Positions 41,664 to 50,300 of a DNA stretch of 64,000 bases are shown piece by piece. The stretch is from the NCBI GenBank assembly GCA_041653935.1, contig JBAZEO010000006.1:9772-73771 (forward strand). The letters run 5' to 3'. The notes under the pieces were generated by a model. The model was not told the origin of the DNA, did not search any database, and saw only the letters and a list, made by a program, of their open reading frames with translations. Both the position numbers and the translations under genes were made by a program. Numbering within the stretch: the first letter of the stretch is position 1; every line of letters begins with the position of its first letter. Source of the stretch: JAYEHL01 sp041653935 (GTDB lineage: Bacteria; Chloroflexota; Dehalococcoidia; E44-bin15).

Positions 41664-42022
41664 ACGATCGTGGGTAGGGCGTCCTTGTACCGTCGCAACG
41701 ACACGACTCGTCGATAGTTCCGAGCCTTCAAGTCCGGCGTCTTCCGCATGCTCACTACTTCGTACAGGTCAGTCGGCGGAGTAGGCAACGCAGACAATCG
41801 CCCCAGACGCATGATGCTGTCCAGGGCTATGTCACGGTCCACTACAACCGTTGCGTCTGCTGCGATAGGCGTGCCACGTGCCGTAGCAGACTGGCTCTCA
41901 GCATCGGTCCATCGCACCTTCAGCTCCACGCCAGCAGACACAGTAGCTTCGCCGTTGTTGTCGTAGCTGCTAAGAGCCCACAACACAGCGTATTCATTCA
42001 GCTCTGTAGTTTCTACTGGCAT
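41660..42022 (-). CDS. Head-tail connector/closure-like protein, 120 aa
   Basis: A 120-residue beta-rich protein (VSAGVELKVRWTDAESQ, VVDRDIALDSIMRLG). Its size, small beta core and place between likely connector genes suggest a head closure or stopper protein. The match is by position and composition only. Confidence 0.45.
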   Translation of the reverse strand: MPVETTELNEYAVLWALSSYDNNGEATVSAGVELKVRWTDAESQSATARGTPIAADATVVVDRDIALDSIMRLGRLSALPTPPTDLYEVVSMRKTPDLKARNYRRVVSLRRYKDALPTIV

Positions 42023-42026
42023 GGAC

Positions 42027-42437
42027 CTAGCCTCTGTCTACATAGTCAGTCTGCTCGCTCTGCTTCAGCCCCAGCCACAGCATGGAGGCCTTCGGCTTGC
42101 CCTTGTTGATGGCAGCCAACGTTCCAGTGAAGTCCATGGTCATGGCATTCTGCCCGTAAGCCGTTCGCTCCAGGTGCATTCCATACTGTCCCTGGAAACT
42201 ACCGCTAGCACCATCCGTACTCTTGCTCTGGTAACCCTGATCCAGCGACTGGTAGAAGTGGGCAGCCAGATGCCGCTCAATCTCTTTGAGCAACGCGTCT
42301 GACAGGATCCCGTCAGTGTCCAACGTGTCCACACGATCCGTGAGGGCGTTGGCAGCCGTAATGAACGGCGTCATGTCTGTCGTACCGTCGTTGTCTACGA
42401 TGTCACGGACTTCTGCTTGGGTTACGCGAGCAGCCAT
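42027..42437 (-). CDS. Head-tail connector (adaptor-like), 136 aa
   Basis: Start at ATG of MAARVTQAEVRDIVD. A helical protein (FITAANALTDRVD, LLKEIERHLAAHFYQSLDQ) in the usual style of gp6/gp15-type connectors. It lies just after the capsid-proximal gene, matching connector position. Confidence 0.65.
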   Translation of the reverse strand: MAARVTQAEVRDIVDNDGTTDMTPFITAANALTDRVDTLDTDGILSDALLKEIERHLAAHFYQSLDQGYQSKSTDGASGSFQGQYGMHLERTAYGQNAMTMDFTGTLAAINKGKPKASMLWLGLKQSEQTDYVDRG

Positions 42438-42441
42438 GGTC

Positions 42442-42771
42442 CTACTCCATTGCCTCACGGATCTTGGCGACAAGCTGCTTGGCCTTCTCTTTGCCCGTCA
42501 GCTTGATGCCGTTGCTGTCGGCAAACTCCCGCAGCTCGTCCTCGCTCATGGCTTCCAGCCCGTCGTCTGGCATTGTTGCGACAGGCTCCGCCGTTGCCAC
42601 AGCAGCCTCGTCCACAGGGTCTTGAAAAGCCTCCTCGTCGGTGACCCGCGCATACTTGCGTCCACCGCGATTGTGCTTGAGCAGGTTGCTCTTGCTGTCC
42701 ACAATGTCACCCTGGCGATACGTAATACCACCTTCACGGTGACTACCAGCCAACACGCGAAACTTCGTCAT
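42442..42771 (-). CDS. Small virion/assembly protein with C-terminal HeH/SAP-like helix pair
   Basis: A 109-residue protein. It starts with a short beta region (FRVLAGSHREGGITYRQGDIV) and ends with a helix-extended-loop-helix (SEDELREFADSNGIKLTGK), similar to HeH or SAP-like DNA-binding tails in head proteins. It lies between the connector and the capsid gene. Confidence 0.6.
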   Translation of the reverse strand: MTKFRVLAGSHREGGITYRQGDIVDSKSNLLKHNRGGRKYARVTDEEAFQDPVDEAAVATAEPVATMPDDGLEAMSEDELREFADSNGIKLTGKEKAKQLVAKIREAME

Positions 42772-42812
42772 TAGAGTTGCTCCTTGAAGTATTCGTTGTC
42801 ATAGAATAAGGG

Positions 42813-42850
42813 GCCCTCCCATCGCATAATCGGCACTACGATGGGAGGGC
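42813..42850 (-). terminator. Strong stem-loop after the capsid gene
   Basis: A perfect 12-bp stem GCCCTCCCATCG/CGATGGGAGGGC with a 14-base loop lies 20 bases past the capsid stop. The following leftward bases are CCCCTTATTCT, a poor T-run, so partial termination or mRNA end protection is more likely than full stop. Such hairpins commonly keep capsid mRNA abundant. Confidence 0.65.
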
Positions 42851-42869
42851 AGGGGCAGGTGGATTACAC

Positions 42870-44042
42870 CTACGAGGTCGTGGCGTGCACGATGCCCGCA
42901 CGACCGCTGTAGTCAGCACGCAACTGAGGCACCATGATCGCCATGACCTTGAAGTTCAGTTGCATTCCGCCACGGGTTTCCCACTGGACCGTGGTGATGT
43001 CCATGCCATTGACGGCACGGGCAACGTCCGAGGTCATCTGGACCAGCAGCAGCGTGAAGTCGTCAGTGAGGAAGTCCAAGCGGCGGACGTCCTGGATACC
43101 CTCGATCTTGCGCAACCGTTCGCGCAGCGTCTGGGTTGGCGCAGCCATGCCCGTCGTGGCCAACGCGAAGTAGTCGTTGTCCAGATAGGTGTCCCAGTCG
43201 TCGGAGTGGTAGAGCATGTATGGACCATAGAAGTGGTCGTCGTACAGCAACTGACGCATCTCCAGAACGTCCTGCACAGTGCTCGACGGATTGCTGCCCG
43301 TCGGCGTGGTCAAGTCCGTCTTCTCGTTGCGCTGCGGGAAGTTGGTGTACCCGTACACCGTGGGAATCTCATAGTCAGCGTAGTTGGCAGCCTTACCGAA
43401 GCTGATGCCAGTCTCAGCTCCGATGAGGGTCTTCTCAACCATCTCAGCGACACGGCGACCGGCAGCCTCAGCCATGGTCAGGTCCAGGGGCGTGCCGCTA
43501 TTGCGAGACACCGCAAGATTGCGCTGGCTAAACCAGAACGAGCTGTGCGTGATCGGCAGAGGCAGACCACGGTTCTTAAACAGTGGACTGTCGGTGCGTC
43601 CCTCGGTGAGACCGTCCATGTCCACGATGGCCTCGCCAGGATCACTCATGGCTTCACTTTCCAGCACGGTCTTGGCCATGCCGTTGAAGCCACCGAAGCT
43701 CGACGCAGCCGCAAGATCAGTCCACGCACGCAGACGCTGACGGGCTTCCTTCAGAATCTGGCGATCCATCTGGATCCACTCGTCCTTGCGCAGGCTGGTG
43801 GCATTCCACACGGGCGTGCCCATACCGTTGGACGCCAACTGGCTGATTAGTGCCTTCTTGTACTCAGGCACGTACACACCAGTCTTGTCCTTGACCTTGC
43901 GTCCCGTATTCACGGTAACGCAACGCTGACCACGCTCGTCGAAGTAGGGGCGCATCATGCCGGGATCGAACCGGCAACCAGCGAGGGCACCAGCCACGTC
44001 TCCGTAGCCCTGCCCGTTTTGCACGAAGTCTTGCACGAACAT
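42870..44042 (-). CDS. Major capsid protein (HK97/encapsulin-like fold)
   Basis: A 390-residue protein with features of the encapsulin-like capsid group: TGVYVPEYKKALI near the start, then ITHSSFWFSQRNLAVSRNSG, VAEMVEKTLIGAETG, and FYGPYMLYHSDDWDTYLDNDY in the C-terminal half, the P-domain/A-domain strand pattern of this family. It lies between the decoration and connector genes. No N-terminal delta-domain is evident, so scaffolding is probably supplied by the preceding protease/scaffold protein. Confidence 0.85.
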   Translation of the reverse strand: MFVQDFVQNGQGYGDVAGALAGCRFDPGMMRPYFDERGQRCVTVNTGRKVKDKTGVYVPEYKKALISQLASNGMGTPVWNATSLRKDEWIQMDRQILKEARQRLRAWTDLAAASSFGGFNGMAKTVLESEAMSDPGEAIVDMDGLTEGRTDSPLFKNRGLPLPITHSSFWFSQRNLAVSRNSGTPLDLTMAEAAGRRVAEMVEKTLIGAETGISFGKAANYADYEIPTVYGYTNFPQRNEKTDLTTPTGSNPSSTVQDVLEMRQLLYDDHFYGPYMLYHSDDWDTYLDNDYFALATTGMAAPTQTLRERLRKIEGIQDVRRLDFLTDDFTLLLVQMTSDVARAVNGMDITTVQWETRGGMQLNFKVMAIMVPQLRADYSGRAGIVHATTS

Positions 44043-44118
44043 CAGGTTATCTCCTTAAACGGGTTTTCTTATCAGTCGCGGTAGCTTGCTCTAAGCAGAC
44101 CACCCACAGGGCTACAGA

Positions 44119-44601
44119 CTAGTGACCGGTGTACATGCACCACACAAGGGTTCCAGTCAGCACGACGTCGCTGACCGTTTCCAGGCTCTGGAACGGTTCC
44201 GACTCAGGCGAGCTAGTTGTGTCAGTGAGCAGACCAGTTCCGTCGTCCACAATGCCAAAGTCGCCGATGGCCACAGAGTCGCTCGTGGCGGTACCAGTGG
44301 CGAACCACCGTACGTTCAGTTCTTCACCAGCAATGGGGAAGTAGAGGAAGCAACGGTCTGCGTCCGCGTAGGCGTCGTCCTTGGTCTTGCCTTGCAGCCG
44401 GTCTTCCAGCAGCACAGCCACCACGCGCTGATCGCCGTCTGCGTCGTAGTTGGGCACCTCCCACGTGTGACGGCCTCCGATGGGCTCGGTCGCGGCCTTC
44501 AGTTGCATGATCGTGCCGGGAAGGGGGGTTCCGTCGATGATACCCTCCTTGAACACGCCTTTCGGCTCGGCACTCACGATAATGTTATTACCCTTCGCCA
44601 T
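44119..44601 (-). CDS. Head decoration protein-like, 160 aa
   Basis: A 160-residue beta-rich protein (NIIVSAEPKGVFKEGII, HTWEVPNYDADGD) placed directly before the capsid gene in transcription order. Size and place match small decoration or stabilisation proteins (DUF2190/D-like). Confidence 0.65.
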   Translation of the reverse strand: MAKGNNIIVSAEPKGVFKEGIIDGTPLPGTIMQLKAATEPIGGRHTWEVPNYDADGDQRVVAVLLEDRLQGKTKDDAYADADRCFLYFPIAGEELNVRWFATGTATSDSVAIGDFGIVDDGTGLLTDTTSSPESEPFQSLETVSDVVLTGTLVWCMYTGH

Positions 44602-44662
44602 GTCTCATATCTCCTTGATCGTGATCGTTGTTTTGGAGTCGCTACACCTTGGCAGCCGCAGC

Positions 44663-46912
44663 CTACGCTTCGGGCTTGGCCCAGTTCACCGTCGGCAACG
44701 GCAGATAGTCGTTGTCATCGTCCTTCGTGCCCACGTTGGCCGTAGGCGGTACCGACGCCCCAAAGTAGCTCGGCACGTTCTGGCTCTCGTTCACAAGCGG
44801 CTTGGCCAACGCAGCCAAGTTCTGGAGCGTGTCCAACGGCATGGCGTTGAGCTGTTCCTTCGTGAACTTGTTTTGGGCGTTGCCAGTGATCACACCGATG
44901 GCCACGTCCTTGCGCTCCTGCTTGATGCTGCGCGCAAGGGCGATGTCTTCCATCTGCTCTCGGGTCAGGACGTTGCCCGTGGGTTTCTCTTCGTCCACAA
45001 CTTCTTCCTCCTCTTCGTCCGCTGCCGCCATCTTCTTCTTGATGAATTCCGGCATAGCGTTCACGGTGATCTTGGAATCCATGCCGAACCCTTCACGGGC
45101 GGCATTTACGACAGCGTCGGCTTGGAGCTGCTTCTCCAATGCGGTATCCAGCTTGTTGAGCTGGTTGTCCGTCAGGTCCATCAACTCATCGCGATCAGCC
45201 TCATCCCAGCAGCAGCTATTCTCGATGAGGTTATCCACGATATCTTCGCGGCTTTTGGTCATATCTGACCTCCTTCTACGTTGGTTACGAGTTTGGCCAG
45301 ACTGGCCTGGATTACCCTTTGACACACGGATGGTTGTTTCACCATAGCCGAAGTCTACAAGCGTAGCTGTAAGGTCGCCCTTAGACATCGCTTCCTGCAC
45401 GTTCTTGCCACCGGAGATGCTGGGTATGTTCTGACTGTGAGTGTGTTTCCACCCGTCATTGATCATCTTGGTTCGTACCTTGCCGATATCTTCCGAGGCT
45501 AGAACAGACTCCTTCCCATGTCCGGCACGCACATTAGCATCAGCCACGACCATCTTCTTACTGCCTTGATAGGGATTCTGTGTCGTAGCAATCCCAGCAC
45601 TGCTTAGCACCTCTGCAGTTTTCTTACTGGGTAGATCCTTGCGTGCTTTGTGCATCGCAATAGAGATAGGCACTTCGTCAGTACCAGACACGCGTTGAAC
45701 GGCATCACCCTTGAGTGTTGTAGACTTTGCTTTCTTAGGGGCAACTGCTTTCGCAGCATCAGCGGCCTCACGACCCTTCCTACTGGCTGCCCCAGACTCT
45801 TTCCACAGCTTGCTAGCCTCTTCTTTCTCACCCTTGTCAGACATCTTGCGAGCCTTGGCTGCCAGCTTGGATGCCTCTGCCTGATACTTCTTGGCATCAG
45901 CTCTGAGCGATTCATAGTCAGAGCCACCACCCGCTTCGCCCTTGTACGACGCCTTCTCGGTCTCAGCGGCAGCACGATCTTCGCTAGCCTTAGACTTAGC
46001 GTCTAGTTCAAGTGCCTTCCGCTTGGCGATTGTTTCACGCAGTGGGCCTTCCTCAATAGCGGCAGCTTTGCCGTACTCTTCCTGCTCTTCAAGATCTGCC
46101 ATTTCCTTGGTGAGACTGGCCTCTTTCTTCTTCAGTGAGTCAATCTCACCAGCACCGCTCTTGGCAGCACCATGGGCCTTGGACGCACCCTTGCCGCCAG
46201 TAGCTCCACCACCTCCACCTCCGCCCGCACCGAACTGGCCTTTCGCATCACGGGGTTGATTGGGGTTGTAGGCGTTCTCAACACCTAGCAGCACAGCGAG
46301 GCTCTGGAGCACAGACAATTTCTCTTCAAGCGGCACGGTAGTATCTCCTGTGTGGTTGACCAGCACACCACAGCCGTCCCTGAGGGAACAAGCACCGATC
46401 TGATCAGGCAGGATTGCCAAGTGATCCGGTCTGTAGTTGCGTGCCACGTGCGTATAGAGCTTGCCGTCCGGCGCAGTAGAGCCGTTCTCTGCTGGCTCGT
46501 TGTCCGTGTACAGCCCCGTGCTCAGCTCCTGCGGCTCGTTCCGCAGCAATGCGTCGTACACTCGCTGGTCTACGGTACGTGTGCGCTCTGCGTCAAACCA
46601 GCCCTCGGCGGTCAGCTTGCCGTTATAGGCAGGCCGGCGCACGTAGCCGATCCCTTGCTTGTCCAGCACTCCGGGCGACTGGGCAGACACGTGCGATCCG
46701 TCTACCGATTGCGGATGGTAGACCACGATCGGCATCTCGTTCCATGCCATGAAGTCCCGCTCAATCTCGTCAGCGGGATAGTACAGAGGCCCCTGTGATC
46801 CATTCAGGACACCGGGAACGATCAGCGTCAGAGGGGCAACAAGATACTCGCGTCCGCCACGGAACTGGCGTCGCGTCTTACCTGTCACGTTCGCTGTAAT
46901 AGAATGGAGCAT
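44663..46912 (-). CDS. DUF2213-type prohead protease with scaffold tail and an inserted cargo-like module
   Basis: A 749-residue protein; I start at the ATG six bases after GAGGAA. Residues ~10-205 are a DUF2213-type head protease (APLTLIVPGVLNGS, FMAWNEMPIVVYHPQ, GLYTDNEPAE). At ~218 comes YNPNQPRDAKGQFGAG plus a Gly run. Then ~150 residues of charged coiled coil (EIDSLKKKEASLTKEM onwards) and a small domain of unknown type (to ~525) precede a scaffold-like C-terminus (DNQLNKLDTALEKQL, acidic EEEEEVVDEE). The motif and what follows look inserted between protease and scaffold. Confidence 0.78.
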   Translation of the reverse strand: MLHSITANVTGKTRRQFRGGREYLVAPLTLIVPGVLNGSQGPLYYPADEIERDFMAWNEMPIVVYHPQSVDGSHVSAQSPGVLDKQGIGYVRRPAYNGKLTAEGWFDAERTRTVDQRVYDALLRNEPQELSTGLYTDNEPAENGSTAPDGKLYTHVARNYRPDHLAILPDQIGACSLRDGCGVLVNHTGDTTVPLEEKLSVLQSLAVLLGVENAYNPNQPRDAKGQFGAGGGGGGGATGGKGASKAHGAAKSGAGEIDSLKKKEASLTKEMADLEEQEEYGKAAAIEEGPLRETIAKRKALELDAKSKASEDRAAAETEKASYKGEAGGGSDYESLRADAKKYQAEASKLAAKARKMSDKGEKEEASKLWKESGAASRKGREAADAAKAVAPKKAKSTTLKGDAVQRVSGTDEVPISIAMHKARKDLPSKKTAEVLSSAGIATTQNPYQGSKKMVVADANVRAGHGKESVLASEDIGKVRTKMINDGWKHTHSQNIPSISGGKNVQEAMSKGDLTATLVDFGYGETTIRVSKGNPGQSGQTRNQRRRRSDMTKSREDIVDNLIENSCCWDEADRDELMDLTDNQLNKLDTALEKQLQADAVVNAAREGFGMDSKITVNAMPEFIKKKMAAADEEEEEVVDEEKPTGNVLTREQMEDIALARSIKQERKDVAIGVITGNAQNKFTKEQLNAMPLDTLQNLAALAKPLVNESQNVPSYFGASVPPTANVGTKDDDNDYLPLPTVNWAKPEA

Positions 46913-47040
46913 GCTTTTCCTCGGCAATGATCAGTTACCGACGAAAAGCATAGCCCCCGCTCGTGGGTCTTAGTAGCCCACTTCTACAAGAAGTTTACGT
47001 ACACATAAACGGGCCAGACGCCCCCTTACCCCATGGTACC

Positions 47041-47292
47041 CTACCCGTCCCCCTCGTGCCCCAGCAAGCGCACCCAGCGATACAACCTAGCACGGTCGCG
47101 GTACTCGCACAGCACGTCTTGCCCGCGTGGTCGCAACGCCTTGCGTATCTCGCCTAAGTGCCGACTGATGTTCTTTAGTGGCCCCATCTCATCAGGCAGG
47201 CACGCATGCAACTCCGCCTTGCTGTGCGGCAGTCCATCACTCAGCACCTTCAGCATTGCCGTTTGCGTAGGTGTGAATCCTTCCCTCATCAT
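47041..47292 (-). CDS. Winged-helix DNA-binding protein, ~83 aa
   Basis: Sequence TQTAMLKVLSDGLPHSKAELHACL followed by a basic recognition-like helix (NISRHLGEIRKALRPRG) and a strand pair gives a winged helix-turn-helix. The ATG of MMREG has AAGGAG just upstream, so I drop the eight residues before it. It may regulate structural genes; it lies between the MuF and protease genes. Confidence 0.65.
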   Translation of the reverse strand: MMREGFTPTQTAMLKVLSDGLPHSKAELHACLPDEMGPLKNISRHLGEIRKALRPRGQDVLCEYRDRARLYRWVRLLGHEGDG

Positions 47293-47398
47293 CTGCTCCT
47301 TCTTCAACACCAGCACTGGTCAGTTCTTCGGGGGTGGGCCACGGTGTTCTATTAGGAATGTACGGTGTGTCTGGTAACTGCGAGAATGGTTGTGTCAT
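47237..47398 (-). CDS. Small Pro-rich protein, 53 aa, coupled to the MuF gene
   Basis: Its ATG overlaps the MuF stop codon as ATGA, and GGAG lies eight bases upstream within that gene. It reads MTQPFSQLPDTPYIPN then TPWPTPEEL, Pro-rich and acidic. It overlaps the winged-helix gene's start in a different frame. The coupling geometry supports translation; function unknown. Confidence 0.42.
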   Translation of the reverse strand: MTQPFSQLPDTPYIPNRTPWPTPEELTSAGVEEGADDEGRIHTYANGNAEGAE

Positions 47399-50300
47399 AG
47401 GAGCCACTCCTTAGACTTAGATGAGACTTGGTCTACCCACGGCGGAAAGATACCCTGCTTGTACCGTGGATCTGTGGTCAAGGCAAAGATCTCACAGAAT
47501 GCTTCCTCAGCATTCTTGCCAGCGTAGCTAGTAACATCTGTCCCAACGGTGCTTGGAACCATGCTTCTCCACTCACGCTGTTGTTCGTTTGACAGCTTAC
47601 CAAATAGCTTGTGACCGTACTCATGTCGTAGGATAGCAGCATAGCCACCAACACCACCAGCCGTAGGTTGACCTGGGACTAGATCAGACCCGCTCTCGCC
47701 ACGCCAGAACGGACTGTCGTAGACGTGAGTTGCAGCCCGTTCCTCTGCCGCACATGAACGACCCTTCTCTTGCCTCCTGAAGATAATAGGAACGTCACCA
47801 TGCTTCTCAGCAAACTCCTGATATGCAGGGTTCGCCCTATTGGCATTCGCAGCATTCTGTATCTCCAAGTGCAGCTCTGGGTCAAGGTCCTTGAAGGCAG
47901 GCTTGTCGCCCTCGTTCCCCTTCTTAGACCGTAGCACCTTCTTCCAGTTATCCACGATCTCTTCATGGGACGGCCTGTTACTTGCGTCCAACCGTCCTTG
48001 CTTGATCATGTGGTCAGCAAATCCCTCAGCCTCACCAGCAATCAGCTCAGCAGCCTCGTTCACATTAGTCACAACGACTTGACCACCGTGCGTCTTCGCC
48101 CACTGCTCGGCTTCCTTCAGTGTGCTAAACTTCGGCGGAGCGTCTGGTATACTCTCGTGACCCACACCACCTCCCCCACTGCTCCATTGGCCTTTGTAGT
48201 CACGTGGTTGATTGGGGTTATAGTTAACCACGCTGACCGGTCGCTTCTTGGCGATACGCTTGTCAGGGCCTACCCACTTGGTTCGCTTACGTTGCTCCGC
48301 CAGCGTACGCTTCTTAGGCTTCTCAGCCTTCAAGCTCTCGGTGATAGCAGCTTGGATCTCCTCCTTGCGGCGCACCTGTTCCTTCTGCGGCTCGCCCACG
48401 TTAGCGGGTAGGTGTGCGCATCTACAGTTGCTGACTACTAGTCCACCACTATAATACAGGCTAGTTGCTGTTGTGGCATCAAAAGCAAGTCCTTCATACT
48501 CGGTAAAGGAAACACTATGAATCCGCTCCCACTTGAAGAGGTTAGGCAACGCTACTTGGCTGGAGAAAGTCTGTGTTCTATGCAGCAACGATTCGGGGTC
48601 AATCGTAGTGCAATTAAACTCCGTCTCGAGAGAATGGGGATCGTCCTCAGAAGATACACCCCTGCTGAGAAGGCCAAATTTGCTTACGAAGCTAGAAGGG
48701 GCCAGACTGACACTATGGCCACTAAGCTGGCTAGAGCCACTACTAGATCGAAGCTCGGTCTTGGGGTAGGTTCCTGCGAAGTTGCCCTCTCGCAATTTCT
48801 CGACGCCGAAGGAATCCCATACTCCCAGCAAACCACGTGCGGGCCATATTGCCTCGACTTTACCCTGACAGAACACCCTATCGCCGTGGAGATCCGAGGA
48901 CGTGGCTACAATCCCAGAGTTGCCCGTAACTCTAAGAAGAGACTCAAATATGTTCTCGACCGTTGGAACTTGATTTACATTCAAGCCTGTGGAAGACCCA
49001 TTCTTCCGGTGGTCGTAGAGTACATAGTCGCCTTCTCTAAGCTGTGCCGCAGGAACCATTCCTCTAGGGGTGAGTATTGGGTGATTAGGTCCGATGGTCG
49101 TCCGAGCCAACCCGCTCCGCAGGGTAAGTACAATAGCTGGGCCGCAATACCAAGCCCGGACCAGCTCCTCGCATTCGCCATAAGAAGCAAACGATGATCC
49201 AGCAAACACAGCATTAGGATGCCTCGGAATCATGCCCCTCGCTTCTTTTATTGTGAGCACTACACCGTCCATGGCTTGACATAGTCTACACACCCTACCG
49301 TCGCCAGCCGTATCCCACTCCACCATGACGCCTACTTCGGTCACGCCTAGTCGCTCCATAGCGTCTAGCTGACCTTCTGCATGGCTGCGAATTACTTCTG
49401 TCCTCGCAATAGTCGCAGCCCTATTGGAGCCGAAGCCTAGCTCGTCCTTGAGCCGTCGTGCTAGAACGTGTGGATTGTCGCCACGTGCGAAGCCTTCAGT
49501 CAACTCGCGACTGACTACTACGGCCATCGCTTCAGTCACGCCCTTCAGATCAGTGAACACGCGACCCGCCATGAGTTGAACCTTCTCAATGCTCATGGGC
49601 CTGCCGAAACTGCTCCGTAGGAACTCCTCCTTCGTGCCGTTGTACCATCGCATATCCTTCTGCACAGCCGGTACTCTCACGTCGTCAAAGGCACGACCCT
49701 GTCCCTTCTGGTAGGCCTCCTCCACAAACTTGCGCCAGTACGCCTCACCCAGTCCGTCGTCCTTGCCAGCCAGCACCTCGTCCTTCAGCACCCCCTGCAA
49801 CCACTTCAAGAACGCCGCTATCTGCTGCGGCCTACTCTGAAAGACCCACCGTGCGTTCGTCGCTAGTTGGTTGTGAGTAGCCTTCCACTTCTTACGCTTC
49901 GCTTCCCAGATCTTTCTAGCGTCTGGATTGGCTGGTGCCTTACCACTCAGCCATGTAGGATAATCCACAGACTTTGTAGGTGTGGCCTTCTTGACAACTG
50001 GGGGCTTGCTAATCCCAGGGAGGATAGATTTGCTGGGTTCTACGGTCGACGCGGTCCCAAACTTACGATCCATAAGATCTTTGACTACGGCTGACGACCT
50101 TGGTAGTTTGTCTGTGAGTGATTCTGCATGTAGGTCTGCCCCTAGATGGTACGCTGTCAGATGGGCAAACGATTCATTTCGACCTTGGCTTCTACCAGTC
50201 AAGAAATAGTTATGCTGCCCATACTTCTCTGCGGCACTGATAGATCGCATATCCAGCTTGTACGCTTCAGCAAACGTATCAGAGCTAGACCAATCATTTT

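Noticed and set aside
42885..43850. Long rightward ORF (321 codons) opposite the capsid gene
   Set aside because: It mirrors the capsid gene on the other strand, lacks a ribosome site and has biased low-complexity composition. It is a shadow of codon bias.
43960..43974. tRNA T-arm-like sequence (CCGGTTCGATCCCGG) on the - strand
   Set aside because: It lies inside the capsid gene and no acceptor, D or anticodon arm is found around it.
46960..47030. Terminator after the MuF/winged-helix region
   Set aside because: Short inverted repeats (GTGGG/CCCAC and ACTTCT/AGAAGT) are present, but without a T-run or a clear gene end just before them.
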